DNA of 64,000 nt from WTHC01 sp965218725. Its GTDB lineage: Archaea > Thermoproteota > Nitrososphaeria > Nitrososphaerales > Nitrosopumilaceae. Position 1 is the stretch's first letter, and each line of letters starts with the position of its first letter. The stretch spans positions 558,001 to 622,000 of the forward strand of contig CBDCLO010000002.1 in NCBI GenBank assembly GCA_965218725.1, given 5' to 3'. Made by a program: the position numbers and the translations under genes. This document shows, in pieces, positions 26,388 to 35,707 of the stretch. Under the pieces are notes generated by a model. That model was not told the DNA's origin. It did not search any database and worked only from the letters and a program-made list of their open reading frames with translations.

Positions 26388-27644
26388 TAAATCCTTCAAG
26401 TGTGATGTAAGGCCATCTATTGACACTTTTTTTTCGTTACTAGTTGTCATATTTTTAAATATAACTAAACCTAATTCAAGTTCCTTGGGAGCTATTATTA
26501 TTATAAATTTATAGCTGGTTGCATCTTTCATTTGTTTTTTAAATGTTTTTAAAATAGCTACATCAGCTGGTATTTTTTTTTGTTTTAGTGTAGATGCTAA
26601 ATGCAATGCATTTTTTTGCATGTCCTTATTTACAAATGTAATTAAAATCCTCTGATGAAATTGTAAATCTAGTTTATTTTGTATTTCTAATGATGAAATA
26701 ATACGTTCAACTCCTCCTGCGGCTCCTACTGCAGTTAGATCATTTCTTTTAAATGCTTGTAATAACACGTCATATCTACCACCACCTATCAATGCGTCTC
26801 TATGATATGAATCAAAAGCCTCGAAAACTATACCAGAATAATAATCCAAGCCTCGTACTATACCAAAATTTATTTTTATATTTTTTATATTTCTTTTTTT
26901 TAGTGAATAGAATAGTTTTTTTAGATCACTCCATCCATCAAGTCTAGTTATAAATAAATTTTTTTCTATTTCTTCTGGAGTTCCATTAATTTCTGCAAAT
27001 TCTAAGATTTTTTTTAGTTTATATAAATCATAGCCTTTTTTATTATATTCTGTTATAATTTCATTTTTTGATTTTTTTTGTGTTTTATCTATTGCCCTAC
27101 ATATATCAACTACTAACTTTTGATTACTAGAATTGAATATATTATTAATGTATGATTCTGCTAACTTCTTATGTGATATATGAATTACTATATTTTGTAA
27201 ATTTAAATTACAAAAAAAACATGCAACAAATTCTATAAGTTCTATATCATATTCTATATTTAATTTTCCGTACAACTCAACATTCCACTGATGAAAAAAT
27301 CTATATCGATTTTTTTGTGGTTCATCATATCTCCATACACCACCAAATGTGGCTACTTTAATTGGTAATTTTACTGATTTTTGTGATGCTACATATCTTG
27401 TTAATCCAACTGTAAAATCAAATCTCAGAGCTATTTCCCTACTACTTTTGTCTTTAAAATAATATATCTCATTTTTGATTAGTGGGTTACTCTTTAATTC
27501 TATCGTGGAAAGAAATTCTATAGGAGATGGTTCCATTAATTTAAATCCAAAAATTTCAGATGTCTCGATAAATTTTTTTCGTACATATTCTATTTTTACA
27601 ATATCCATAAAATCAAAATCTTTCATTCCTCTTGGTAGATTCAA
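26373..27644 (-). CDS. hisS: Histidyl-tRNA synthetase
   Basis: Class II aminoacyl-tRNA synthetase, 423 residues. Motif 2 is GGVWRYDEPQKNRYRFFHQW. The His-specific segment GLDYYSGIVFEA and motif 3 GGGRYDVLL...VGAAGGVERII are present. The C-terminal 90 residues form the anticodon-binding domain. It stands alone on the minus strand and overlaps aIF6 at its 3' end. Confidence 0.96.
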   Translation of the reverse strand: MNLPRGMKDFDFMDIVKIEYVRKKFIETSEIFGFKLMEPSPIEFLSTIELKSNPLIKNEIYYFKDKSSREIALRFDFTVGLTRYVASQKSVKLPIKVATFGGVWRYDEPQKNRYRFFHQWNVELYGKLNIEYDIELIEFVACFFCNLNLQNIVIHISHKKLAESYINNIFNSSNQKLVVDICRAIDKTQKKSKNEIITEYNKKGYDLYKLKKILEFAEINGTPEEIEKNLFITRLDGWSDLKKLFYSLKKRNIKNIKINFGIVRGLDYYSGIVFEAFDSYHRDALIGGGRYDVLLQAFKRNDLTAVGAAGGVERIISSLEIQNKLDLQFHQRILITFVNKDMQKNALHLASTLKQKKIPADVAILKTFKKQMKDATSYKFIIIIAPKELELGLVIFKNMTTSNEKKVSIDGLTSHLKDLLANK

Positions 27645-27726
27645 TTTATAGAAAAATCTTTAAACAATTAATTTAGATGTTACTATTACAGATACCACAA
27701 CTAAATATTATCATACATATGAGAAA

Positions 27727-28143
27727 GTGTTGTCATATAAATATCTAGAACATAAAACAGATGTTTTTATTGAGGTAAATGCATCGACACTAGAAAATGC
27801 ATTTCTGGTTGCTGGTTACGCAACAATAGAAACAATGCTAAATAGGAATAACGTGCAAGAGAAAAAACAAAAAACATTGATTATCAACGGTATAGATCTT
27901 GATTATTTATTATATAATTGGTTGGAAGAACTAATAATATTAACAATTACAGATGGTTTTGCTATTAAAAGGATGATACTATCTATAAACAAAAATAAAA
28001 CATATGAAATGAAATCTAATATTTTTGGAGAAACACTAAACATAAAAAAACATAAATTCAAATTAGAGATTAAATCTCCAACTTTTCATTTGATGGATAT
28101 AAATGAGTTAAACAACAGGATTAGGTTTATTTTAGACTTGTAG
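27727..28143 (+). CDS. Archease
   Basis: 138 residues. YKYLEHKTDVFIEVNASTLE at the start and IDLDYLLYNWLEELI in the middle are the archease pattern (metal-binding His/Asp near residue 9-12 and a late Asp). Archease helps the RtcB RNA ligase turn over in tRNA splicing. The start is GTG at 27727. No rtcB is in this window, and none of the ten tRNAs here has an intron. Confidence 0.88.
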   Translation: MLSYKYLEHKTDVFIEVNASTLENAFLVAGYATIETMLNRNNVQEKKQKTLIINGIDLDYLLYNWLEELIILTITDGFAIKRMILSINKNKTYEMKSNIFGETLNIKKHKFKLEIKSPTFHLMDINELNNRIRFILDL

Positions 28144-28144
28144 A

Positions 28145-28152
28145 CTTTTTTT
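28145..28152 (+). terminator. T-run terminator after archease
   Basis: Eight T follow the archease stop directly. Archaeal RNA polymerase stops at such T-tracts. The remaining 95 bp up to the convergent infB holds a short ATCAGT...ACTGAT inverse pair and nothing else I recognise. Confidence 0.4.
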
Positions 28153-28248
28153 TAGTTGCGATAGTATCTTTGATCATGAAATTTCTTCATATTGTTAATA
28201 TTAATCAGTGTATGTAATTTACTGATATTATTAAAATTATAATGCAGA

Positions 28249-30024
28249 TTAGTATCCATAGGCAGGGTCTTTTTTTCGTTTTATCTCAACTATTTCATTC
28301 AAGATTTTTATTTCATCATCACTGAGTTTATGTATAAATTTTTGTAGTAGCTGTTTTGCTTCATAGGAACTTGGTAATGTATAAAAAATATCACCTTCTG
28401 ATATTTGGCGTCCTATAAGTACACCATGTATTGAACATGCAGCCTCTTGACCACTCTTTATATACTCAACATTTTTTCCGTTATTTTGTAATTGGTGTAT
28501 TATTCCAATTTTTTTGCCATTTTTATTTATAATAGATGATTTTTGTAGTAATGTACCAACATCAATTCTTATTCCAAATATAGCTGGATTACTCTTTCTG
28601 AATACATAACCTTTAAGAAATGTGAATTTAGAAAGTGGTTTAATCTCTTCAAATAGTTTTTCATCTTCATTTGTAATATTTGTTTTGATCCATTTTATGT
28701 AGTTGTCAATCAAACTATAAATTATTTTGTCATGAAATATTTTTATATTGTTATTTTCAGACTCTATTTTTGCATCTGCTAGTATTTTTACATTAAATGA
28801 TAGAATGGTGCCTAAATTTCTGTCATTTTCTTTTATTGCTTTAGCTTCCATTACATCACGCTTATTAACTGCTCCTATATTAGCAGTTGATATTGGTATA
28901 TTCTCTTTTTTAAGCATCTCTGTTAAAGCTTCAAGAGAACCTATTGTATCACATTTTATAATTACTCCAGTTGTATCAGTCTTTATAAAAACTGATTTTA
29001 GTTCAGCCTCTAATAGTTTTTTTAGTTCGTTTGCATCCAATTCAGTTTTTGCTGCGTAGATTGTACTTCCTGGTAATACATTATCTAGATCTTGTGACGA
29101 TATTTTTATTCCAGCAGCAGCAGTGACCTCATTAACATGTTTAAATTTATCACTAGGATCATGCATTTCATCAAGTGATTTTGGTAGTAATATAGTTTTT
29201 AGTTTGGTTATTATAACGGAATCATTTTTTGCAGCGACTATAAGATCATTCTTTTTTATTGTTCCTTCAATTAAAATTACGTTAGCTGTGGGACCTAAAC
29301 CGTCTTCATTGTTTATTTCTATTACTATACCTCTTGTATTTTTACCTTTATAAGATAGTTTTTTTCTTAAGTATTGTTGAGCAAGTCCCATCAACATTAA
29401 TACAAGTTCAGGAAGTCCTATTCCAAAACGTGCACTCACTGGAACAATAGATATTTCTTTTGTAAAATCTTTTACTCTATTAAATAACTCTGATCTATAT
29501 CCTAGTTGTGACAATGAACCAATTATAGCATATGTTTGCTCTTCAAGTATTGTTTTTGTGTACCTGTCTTGATTTTCTATAGCTTGTGTGATAGACTTAG
29601 CAGTAGTTTTTTTCCACCCAGTTATCATGTCTATTTTATTAAGTGCTACAACAAATGGAACTTTACGATTTTCAAGAATTTTTATACTTTCTATTGTTTG
29701 TTGTTGAAAACCACAATTAACATCTACAACTAAAATTGCAATATCCGCTGCAGAACCTCCACGAGTTCGTAAATTTGTAAAAACTTCATGTCCTGGAGTA
29801 TCTATTAATAAAATACCAGGAAATTTATTATTGTTCTTATTTAATTTTTCATACAAAGAACCACATATTTTTTTAATTGTCTTATTAGGCAAAAAGCTTG
29901 CTCCAATATGTTGGGTTATACCACCAACCTCTTTTTTCTGGATTCCAGTACCCCTTATATTATCCAATATTGATGTTTTACCTGAATCTACATGACCAAG
30001 CACAGTTACAATAGGTTGTCTCAT
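28249..30024 (-). CDS. infB: Translation initiation factor aIF5B (IF2-like GTPase)
   Basis: 591 residues. G1 is GHVDSGKTS (11-19), G3 DTPGHEVF, G4 NKID. Then come domain II, the alpha/beta domain III, and a C-terminal domain that binds aIF1A in other archaea. No intein. It is last of the operon rpl7ae-rps28e-rpl24e-ndk-infB, 11 bp after ndk. Confidence 0.96.
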   Translation of the reverse strand: MRQPIVTVLGHVDSGKTSILDNIRGTGIQKKEVGGITQHIGASFLPNKTIKKICGSLYEKLNKNNNKFPGILLIDTPGHEVFTNLRTRGGSAADIAILVVDVNCGFQQQTIESIKILENRKVPFVVALNKIDMITGWKKTTAKSITQAIENQDRYTKTILEEQTYAIIGSLSQLGYRSELFNRVKDFTKEISIVPVSARFGIGLPELVLMLMGLAQQYLRKKLSYKGKNTRGIVIEINNEDGLGPTANVILIEGTIKKNDLIVAAKNDSVIITKLKTILLPKSLDEMHDPSDKFKHVNEVTAAAGIKISSQDLDNVLPGSTIYAAKTELDANELKKLLEAELKSVFIKTDTTGVIIKCDTIGSLEALTEMLKKENIPISTANIGAVNKRDVMEAKAIKENDRNLGTILSFNVKILADAKIESENNNIKIFHDKIIYSLIDNYIKWIKTNITNEDEKLFEEIKPLSKFTFLKGYVFRKSNPAIFGIRIDVGTLLQKSSIINKNGKKIGIIHQLQNNGKNVEYIKSGQEAACSIHGVLIGRQISEGDIFYTLPSSYEAKQLLQKFIHKLSDDEIKILNEIVEIKRKKDPAYGY

Positions 30025-30035
30025 ATCGGATTTTA

Positions 30036-30434
30036 TCAGAATATTATTTGTGACTCAACTTCAAAATTTTTCTTCGAGTCAGATGCATGGATTACATTGT
30101 CAATAAGTCCTAGTGCATAATCACCTCTAATTGAACCCGGTTTGGCTTCAAATGATTTTGTAGATCCCAACAAAAATCTAGTTGTTTCAATTGCATTGTT
30201 CCCTTCAATAATAGCTGCAACCACATTTCCAGATGTCATGAATGAAACTAGATCATTAAAAAAGTGTTTAGACTTGTGAATATAATAAAATTTTTCTGCT
30301 GTTTTTTTATCAAAAGTAAACATCTTTAGATTTATCAGTTTAAATCCTTTTATCTCAAAGCGTTTTATGACTTCACCTACCAGACTTCTTTTAACTCCAT
30401 CTGGTTTTATAATAATAAGAGTCTGTTCTGTCAA
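30036..30434 (-). CDS. ndk: Nucleoside diphosphate kinase
   Basis: Transfers gamma-phosphate from NTP to NDP through a phospho-His. The active His116 is in NVIHASDS. TLIIIKPDGVKR at the start and GSIRGDYAL near residue 100 are family signatures. 132 residues. It sits between rpl24e (1 bp) and infB (11 bp), the standard archaeal order. Confidence 0.96.
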   Translation of the reverse strand: MTEQTLIIIKPDGVKRSLVGEVIKRFEIKGFKLINLKMFTFDKKTAEKFYYIHKSKHFFNDLVSFMTSGNVVAAIIEGNNAIETTRFLLGSTKSFEAKPGSIRGDYALGLIDNVIHASDSKKNFEVESQIIF

Positions 30435-30435
30435 T

Positions 30436-30627
30436 TTACTTTACTTTAATACCACCCTTTACATATTTTTTTGTCCATTTTAATTTACGTGGATCACGTT
30501 TTAATATTAACATATTCTTTTTACATTTTGCTGAGCAAAACCATATAATTGTTCCGTCATTTTTTATAAGCATTGTTCCAGAACCTGGTAATATTACTTC
30601 GTTGCAAAAACTACAAATTTGTGACAT
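30436..30627 (-). CDS. rpl24e: Ribosomal protein L24e
   Basis: 63 residues. Four Cys form a zinc ribbon: CSFC near the start and FCSAKC near residue 30. KRDPRKLKWTKKYVK is the family basic C-terminal segment. Two bases separate it from rps28e upstream. Confidence 0.95.
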   Translation of the reverse strand: MSQICSFCNEVILPGSGTMLIKNDGTIIWFCSAKCKKNMLILKRDPRKLKWTKKYVKGGIKVK

Positions 30628-30629
30628 AA

Positions 30630-30839
30630 TTACTTTATTTTCTTAGCTTCTCTTTCTGTTTCTCTTAACATAAGTATATCAGACATTCTAACTGATCCTT
30701 TTACATTTCTAGTTATTATTCTACCTTTATCTTTGCCGGATATTATTTTTACTCTAACTTGTATTACCTCACCTGCGATACCAGTTCTTCCTATTATTTG
30801 TATAATTTCTGCTGGTACTACATCAGTGTTAATATTCAT
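30630..30839 (-). CDS. rps28e: Ribosomal protein S28e
   Basis: 69 residues, OB-fold. GRTGIAGEVIQVRVKI and the end MSDILMLRETEREAK are the family pattern. It overlaps rpl7ae by 4 bp. Confidence 0.95.
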   Translation of the reverse strand: MNINTDVVPAEIIQIIGRTGIAGEVIQVRVKIISGKDKGRIITRNVKGSVRMSDILMLRETEREAKKIK

Positions 30840-31219
30840 TTATTATCATAAGTCTTTATTTTAGATATTGATGCTATCACTTGTTCAACTATATGTTTAG
30901 CATCACCTGCGTCTAATATTGATGCTGCGGCTGCAGTGATATTAATTCCCAGTGATTTTCCTAGTTCTTGTTTGCTTGGTACAAATACATAAGCTGCACC
31001 ATGTTCTTCGCATATTATAGGTATATGTGCAACAACTTCAGGCGGTTCAACATCTTCTGCTATTATTACTAATTTACTTATACCACGTTCTATTGCTTTA
31101 GTTGTTTCATTAGTTCCTTTTCTTATCTTACCACTTTGAGCAGCTACTCTTACGGCTTCATAAATGGGATTTATTAAGTCTGAAGGCACATCAAATTTTA
31201 CGTAATACGCTTTAGGCAT
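30836..31219 (-). CDS. rpl7ae: Ribosomal protein L7Ae
   Basis: About 127 residues, binds kink-turn RNA in the ribosome, box C/D and H/ACA RNPs and RNase P. KIRKGTNETTKAIERG is the RNA-binding helix-loop. VIAEDVEPPEVVAHIP follows. The Met at 31219 (MPKAYYVKF) is chosen over one 12 bases earlier as it fits the family start. First gene of the ribosomal operon, 55 bp after the phosphohexomutase. Confidence 0.95.
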   Translation of the reverse strand: MPKAYYVKFDVPSDLINPIYEAVRVAAQSGKIRKGTNETTKAIERGISKLVIIAEDVEPPEVVAHIPIICEEHGAAYVFVPSKQELGKSLGINITAAAASILDAGDAKHIVEQVIASISKIKTYDNK

Positions 31220-31274
31220 ATATATCACCAACTATACTATTTTTTTGCATTTGAAGGACTTCGAATTTTTGGTT

Positions 31275-32624
31275 TTAAAAATGTTGTCTGAGAGAATTTA
31301 TTTTATTCACATATCTAAAAACTATAGTATCAAGTTTTTTTTTGTTGTTTCCTTCTGCATAAATTCTTATTAGCTGTTCTGTACCACTTTTTCTAATCAT
31401 TATCCAGTTTTTTGAATCAAAAATAATTTTTAACCCGTCACTATCATCAAAATTTGAACATTTACTTTTTAGTTTAGTAATTATCTCATTTGCACTTTCA
31501 TTAGAACATCTAAGTTTAGTTTTGATAGTAAAAGCATGTGGGATCATATCAAATTCTTGTGATAAGGTTTTATGAGATATAGAAAGTAAATTAAGCATTA
31601 GCGCCATTGTCATAGCGCCATCTCTAACTTCAATATGTTTACCAAACATAAATCCACCATTTTCTTCAAATCCAATTATTGCATTTATTGATTTCATTTT
31701 TCTAGAAACGTTTACACTTCCAACTTTGGTTCTAATAACTTTTGATTTCGTAGTTATTGTAATTTCATCTATACTAGAACAAGAATTTAAACACGTAACA
31801 ATGGTAGAATTAGGATGTTCTTTTAAAATGAAATTTGATATTATTAATGCAGAATCATTTCCGTCTAATACTTTTCCTTTTTCGTCACAGAATATACATC
31901 TATCACCGTCTCCATCAAAAGCAACCCCTAAATCTGCATTAAATTTATTAACTGTATCAGATAGTACTTGTAGATTATGTACAGTTGGTTCAGAACCACG
32001 TCCTGGAAATGATCCATCTATATTTTCATTAATTGTTATGACTTCGCAACATAGTTCTTTACAAATTTGAGGCGCTGTTAAAGATTGAACTCCATTACCA
32101 AGATCAATCACAACAACAAATTTTTGTGATCTAATTTTAGATATATCTATATGTGATTTTATACTGTCTATATAGACCCTGGTTGCTCTATTTTCATTTT
32201 TTGTTTTACCCCATGAAAATATATCTTTAATCCATTTTTTATTGGTGTATATATGTTCTATTATTAATTGATCCACTTCAGAAATTTCTATTCCATCTGA
32301 TGACATTACCTTAACTCCATTATATTTTGGTGGATTGTGTGACGCTGTAACCATTATTCCACCATCATATCCAAGTTTTTTTACTGCTAATTGAAGACAT
32401 GGGGTAGGGATTAATCCTGCTAATTTACAATCTAATCCTGAATAGTTTAATGTAGAACAGACGATTTTAGCAATCAGCGGGCTAGAATACCTTCCATCGT
32501 AACCTACAAGTATAACGCCATTTTTAAAATATGATGCAATGGACTGAGTAATATCATGCACTAAATCCAATGTAAAATCTTTTGAAAATACTCCTCTAAT
32601 TCCATTTGTACCAAATAGTTTCAT
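31275..32624 (-). CDS. Phosphoglucosamine/phosphomanno-mutase family enzyme
   Basis: Alpha-D-phosphohexomutase of 449 residues. The phospho-Ser loop is VTASHNPPKYNG, the Mg loop DGDGDRC, the sugar loop GEENGG-like FEENGGFMFG, and the C-terminal phosphate loop RKSGTEQLIR. The start MKLFGTNGIRG is typical of the archaeal GlmM/phosphomannomutase group. Which hexose phosphate it prefers cannot be told. It lies on the same strand just upstream of rpl7ae. Confidence 0.9.
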   Translation of the reverse strand: MKLFGTNGIRGVFSKDFTLDLVHDITQSIASYFKNGVILVGYDGRYSSPLIAKIVCSTLNYSGLDCKLAGLIPTPCLQLAVKKLGYDGGIMVTASHNPPKYNGVKVMSSDGIEISEVDQLIIEHIYTNKKWIKDIFSWGKTKNENRATRVYIDSIKSHIDISKIRSQKFVVVIDLGNGVQSLTAPQICKELCCEVITINENIDGSFPGRGSEPTVHNLQVLSDTVNKFNADLGVAFDGDGDRCIFCDEKGKVLDGNDSALIISNFILKEHPNSTIVTCLNSCSSIDEITITTKSKVIRTKVGSVNVSRKMKSINAIIGFEENGGFMFGKHIEVRDGAMTMALMLNLLSISHKTLSQEFDMIPHAFTIKTKLRCSNESANEIITKLKSKCSNFDDSDGLKIIFDSKNWIMIRKSGTEQLIRIYAEGNNKKKLDTIVFRYVNKINSLRQHF

Positions 32625-32674
32625 ATCAATATCATTTCAAAAATAGATAAATTTGTATTTAGCTATTACAAGTT

Positions 32675-32756
32675 GCGGAAGTTGCCGAGTGGTCAAAGGC
32701 GCAAGGTTTAGGTCCTTGTCTTTAGTGGTTCGTGGGTTCAAATCCCATCTTCCGCA
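32675..32756 (+). tRNA. tRNA-Leu (TAG)
   Basis: 82-nt class II tRNA. Acceptor GCGGAAG pairs with CTTCCGC; discriminator A, the Leu identity base. Anticodon stem CAAGG/CCTTG holds loop TTTAGGT, anticodon TAG. Long variable arm with TCTTTAGTGGTTCGTG. No intron or encoded CCA. Confidence 0.95.
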
Positions 32757-33079
32757 TATCCATATAGTATATATAATACTTTGATTAGTTCTTGATTGTT
32801 TGTAATGTATATGTGACATCGCAAGAATTCTATAATTACGTATGATAGACTTGATACATAAAGTAAAAATTAAATTTCATGAAACTACTTCTGATATGTT
32901 ATTGTAGTAATAGCTAATTATATTTTAATGATATTAAATGTATGTTAAATAATAGAATAAATGAAGAATTTGTTTATATGTACTACTAAAATACTATGTA
33001 CCACTGTATACAGTATTAGATATTTACATGCTATGTTGTGATAAATTCTAATCTAGTACCACCAATTATTTCAAACTTA

Positions 33080-33102
33080 ATTTTAATGTAATACATTAAA
33101 AT
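33080..33102. repeat. Perfect inverted repeat ATTTTAATGT-AAT-ACATTAAAAT
   Basis: Arms of ten bases with a three-base centre. The inner ATGT...ACAT resembles cores bound by winged-helix regulators such as PadR. It ends one base before the ATG of a 38-codon open frame. Chance is possible given the AT content. Confidence 0.45.
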
Positions 33103-33219
33103 ATGTATGAAAATCATATTGATTATAATGCAATGATAATTTTAGTAGCTCATCATGGTGCAATATTAAATTATACCTATCTAAAAAGAAGTATGGTGGA
33201 TGTACTTAAGTATTATTGA
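33103..33219 (+). CDS. Possible 38-residue small protein
   Basis: ATG at 33103, TGA at 33217, with an in-frame TAA just upstream, so the frame cannot extend. The middle NAMIILVAHHGAILNY is hydrophobic with two His and could be one membrane segment. I do not recognise it. The only support is the inverted repeat immediately before the ATG. Confidence 0.2.
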   Translation: MYENHIDYNAMIILVAHHGAILNYTYLKRSMVDVLKYY

Positions 33220-33284
33220 AAAGCTGTACATATACACTTCAGATATTCTATACACACATTGAAAAATGTAATGGGTATTAGTTT

Positions 33285-33989
33285 ATGAAAATACAAGATC
33301 AATACGATCCTACTATAAGAAAATTAATAAATGAATATGATCAGACTGCACTGATACCCATTGGATCTCTGGAACAACATGGATCACATCTCCCAATTTC
33401 AACAGATTCAGATATAATATCAAGAATAGCGAAAACAGTATCAAAGAAGTGTGGGTTCCTATTATTGCCGTTATTAATGTACGGATGCTCTAAAGAACAT
33501 TCACCATACTTTAATATAAGTTTAAAAAATACTACACTACAGGAAGTATTAGCAGATATCTGTTTTTCATTATATAAAAATAATATTAATAAAATAATTA
33601 TTTTAAATGGACATTATGGAAATATGAGATCTATAAACAATTTAAAACACAGAATAGATAAAATGCATAAAGGCAAAATCAGTTTAATTGTTTTATCATA
33701 TTGGAAATTTATGGAGCGTGAATTTGATCATGCTGGTTTTGTGGAAACATCTTTGATGCTTGCAATATCAAATAAAACAAGAGTAAACATGGTTAAAAAA
33801 GGTATCATAGTTAATAATCTATCAAAAAAAGCCAGATTAAAGATAAAAAGACTACTAACTAAATCATTTCCAATAGTAACAAAAAGCGGGATAATAGGAG
33901 ATCCGACTGGTGCTAATGCCAAAGACGGCAAGATAATCCTAACTGAAATTATTAAAAATTTAATTAAATCTATAAAGTTTATTAAATGA
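33285..33989 (+). CDS. Creatininase-family amidohydrolase
   Basis: 234 residues. Metal-site segments are IPIGSLEQHGSHLPISTDS (about 21-39), LNGHYGN, and DHAGFVETSLML, matching the family pattern GSxEQHGxHLP, NGHxGN, HAGxxET with the usual Glu kept. Archaeal members include ArfB, the formamide hydrolase of the F420 and riboflavin route, which would fit an F420-using organism; this is inference. Monocistronic. Confidence 0.82.
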   Translation: MKIQDQYDPTIRKLINEYDQTALIPIGSLEQHGSHLPISTDSDIISRIAKTVSKKCGFLLLPLLMYGCSKEHSPYFNISLKNTTLQEVLADICFSLYKNNINKIIILNGHYGNMRSINNLKHRIDKMHKGKISLIVLSYWKFMEREFDHAGFVETSLMLAISNKTRVNMVKKGIIVNNLSKKARLKIKRLLTKSFPIVTKSGIIGDPTGANAKDGKIILTEIIKNLIKSIKFIK

Positions 33990-34036
33990 TATAAATACAA
34001 TGAAAATGAAATTTTAATATAATACAGTCAAGAGAA

Positions 34037-34279
34037 ATGATTGATATGTCTGTGGATATGGCTGTAAAAGTACTGAATGAAAGCATTGATAAGACTGTCT
34101 TAATCAAATTGAGAGGCAGTAAGACAATAAGAGGTAATTTGCTTGGATTTGATCAACATATGAATTTGTTGTTATCTCAATCAGAAGAGCTTTTATCAGA
34201 TGATAATTCAAAAAATCTTGGGACAATAGTTGTACGAGGAGATAATGTTATAATGATTTCTCCTCCACCTAATAAGTGA
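34037..34279 (+). CDS. Lsm/Sm-like archaeal RNA-binding protein
   Basis: 80 residues, Sm fold. Sm1 is VLIKLRGSKTIRGNLLGFDQHMNLLL and Sm2 GTIVVRGDNVIMISP. Forms a ring that binds U-rich RNA. A TATA-like TTTAATATAA at 34013-34022 fits the ATG at 34037. Upstream of rpl37e by 7 bp, the standard archaeal pair. Confidence 0.93.
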   Translation: MIDMSVDMAVKVLNESIDKTVLIKLRGSKTIRGNLLGFDQHMNLLLSQSEELLSDDNSKNLGTIVVRGDNVIMISPPPNK

Positions 34280-34286
34280 TACAATA

Positions 34287-34454
34287 ATGGTAAAAGGCAC
34301 AACTTCAATGGGCGGTTTTACCAAGAAAAAACCGCATATAAGATGTAGGAGGTGTGGTAATAACTCATATCATAAACGTCATAAACGCTGTGCAAGTTGT
34401 GGTTTTCCTAGTCCAAAAATAAGAAAATATTCTTGGATAAAATGGTATCCGTAG
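34287..34454 (+). CDS. rpl37e: Ribosomal protein L37e
   Basis: 55 residues beginning MVKGTTSMGGFTKKKPHIRC. A zinc ribbon is formed by CRRC and CASC with basic residues between (NNSYHKRHKR). The end KYSWIKWYP is typical. It lies between the Lsm gene and the next membrane-protein gene, whose ATG follows its stop with no gap. Confidence 0.96.
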   Translation: MVKGTTSMGGFTKKKPHIRCRRCGNNSYHKRHKRCASCGFPSPKIRKYSWIKWYP

Positions 34455-35036
34455 ATGCAAGATACTGTTATCTATGTAATTGTTGTACTAACTACAATAG
34501 TTTGTACATTGTTATCAATAAAATTAAAGATAAGTAAAAAAGATACAATAACTACTAACATAAAAATATTATATCTTGATATAGAAAAAGACATGATAAT
34601 TAAAACAATATCAAAATTAGATTACTTAAGTATCAAAGAAAGTAACCGCATTAAGTTAATATCAAAATATCAAGATAAATTAAAAATTATTTTAAATAAA
34701 ATAGATGAAATAGAAAATATTAACAATACTGATATTATTGGGATTAGCAGTATCGCTACAGTTATAAACGATAGATTTTCAAAAATTGAATACAAGTTAA
34801 ACCAATTAATAGCATCAAAAATCAAAAGTACACAACCACATGAAACAGATAAACGCAATATAAAACAAGATCAACCATTACAAACATTAGAACAAACTAA
34901 TTCCAACGAAATAAATAAAATCACAAACGTTGGTAGTGATCAATACATTGATAATATTAACAATGATGAAGTCAAAAAAATTAAAACTGATATAATAAAT
35001 ACACTTTCAAAATTAGAAAAGATGGAACTTGAATAA
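34455..35036 (+). CDS. Membrane-anchored coiled-coil protein, unknown
   Basis: 193 residues. Residues 4-24 form one membrane helix (VIYVIVVLTTIVCTLLSI), followed by about 85 residues of Lys/Ile/Asp-rich coiled coil, a Gln/Asn-rich linker, and a short helix ending LSKLEKMELE. Not recognised. It abuts rpl37e and overlaps rpiA by one base, so it is in an operon. It could be a scaffold tethering something to the membrane; no activity is visible. Confidence 0.6.
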   Translation: MQDTVIYVIVVLTTIVCTLLSIKLKISKKDTITTNIKILYLDIEKDMIIKTISKLDYLSIKESNRIKLISKYQDKLKIILNKIDEIENINNTDIIGISSIATVINDRFSKIEYKLNQLIASKIKSTQPHETDKRNIKQDQPLQTLEQTNSNEINKITNVGSDQYIDNINNDEVKKIKTDIINTLSKLEKMELE

Positions 35037-35707
35037 TGCATTACAATTCATTAATTACAGCATCAAATAGTGCATTGAAATTTATCAATAGTGGTCAGGT
35101 AATAGGTCTAGGAAGTGGAGTGACTATGTCTATATTTGTAGACGCGCTATCAAAATTTATAGATAAAAACGATATCAATGTTAAAGGTATAACAACTTCA
35201 TTACAAATAAAACTATTAGTAGAAAAAACAAAAATTCAATTAATTGAAGCAGATCTTGTAAAAAAAATTGATGTTGTTTTCGATGGAGCAGATCAAATAG
35301 ATTATAAAAAAAATCTAATCAAAGGTGGAGGTGGCGCTCTGCTTAGAGAAAATATATTGATGAGCATAGCTAAAAAAATAGTAATTATTGCGGACGAATC
35401 TAAATTCGTGGATATGTTAGATATGGCTGTTCCAATCGAGGTCTATCCATTGGCTCGATCTATTGTGATGGAATCACTTATAAGATTACATGGAAAACCA
35501 ACTATTCGTATTTCACAAAAAGGATTCCCATTTGTAACAGAAAATGGAAATATAATAATAGATTGTGAATTTGGAAAAATAAAAGAGCCTGAAATTCTGT
35601 CACAGGAAATAATACGTATTACTGGGGTATTAGAAGTGGGAATTTTTACTAAAAAACCAGACGTAGTATATAAAGCTAATATCAATGGAAGTTTTGATGT
35701 TTTGTAG
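35036..35707 (+). CDS. rpiA: Ribose-5-phosphate isomerase A
   Basis: Interconverts ribose-5-P and ribulose-5-P, 223 residues. Signatures are GLGSGVTMSIF, DGADQIDYKKNLIKGGGGALLREN and IADESKFV. TAATG overlap with the upstream gene. The last 26 bp overlap the convergent amidohydrolase. Provides ribose phosphate for nucleotides. Confidence 0.94.
   Translation: MHYNSLITASNSALKFINSGQVIGLGSGVTMSIFVDALSKFIDKNDINVKGITTSLQIKLLVEKTKIQLIEADLVKKIDVVFDGADQIDYKKNLIKGGGGALLRENILMSIAKKIVIIADESKFVDMLDMAVPIEVYPLARSIVMESLIRLHGKPTIRISQKGFPFVTENGNIIIDCEFGKIKEPEILSQEIIRITGVLEVGIFTKKPDVVYKANINGSFDVL

Larger units (their letters stand above)
32757..33284. other. Long AT-rich intergenic stretch with one inverted repeat and one 38-codon ORF
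   Basis: No recognisable gene in 528 bp between tRNA-Leu and the creatininase-family gene. It contains a perfect 10-bp inverted repeat (33080-33102), which directly precedes a 38-codon open frame (33103-33219). I found no tRNA-like fold, box C/D pattern or zinc-finger coding in it. It may hold a small RNA or decayed gene. Confidence 0.6.

Noticed and set aside
32637..32819. Minus-strand open frame over tRNA-Leu
   Set aside because: Its middle is antisense tRNA (GRWDLNPRTTK-like product), a common false gene.
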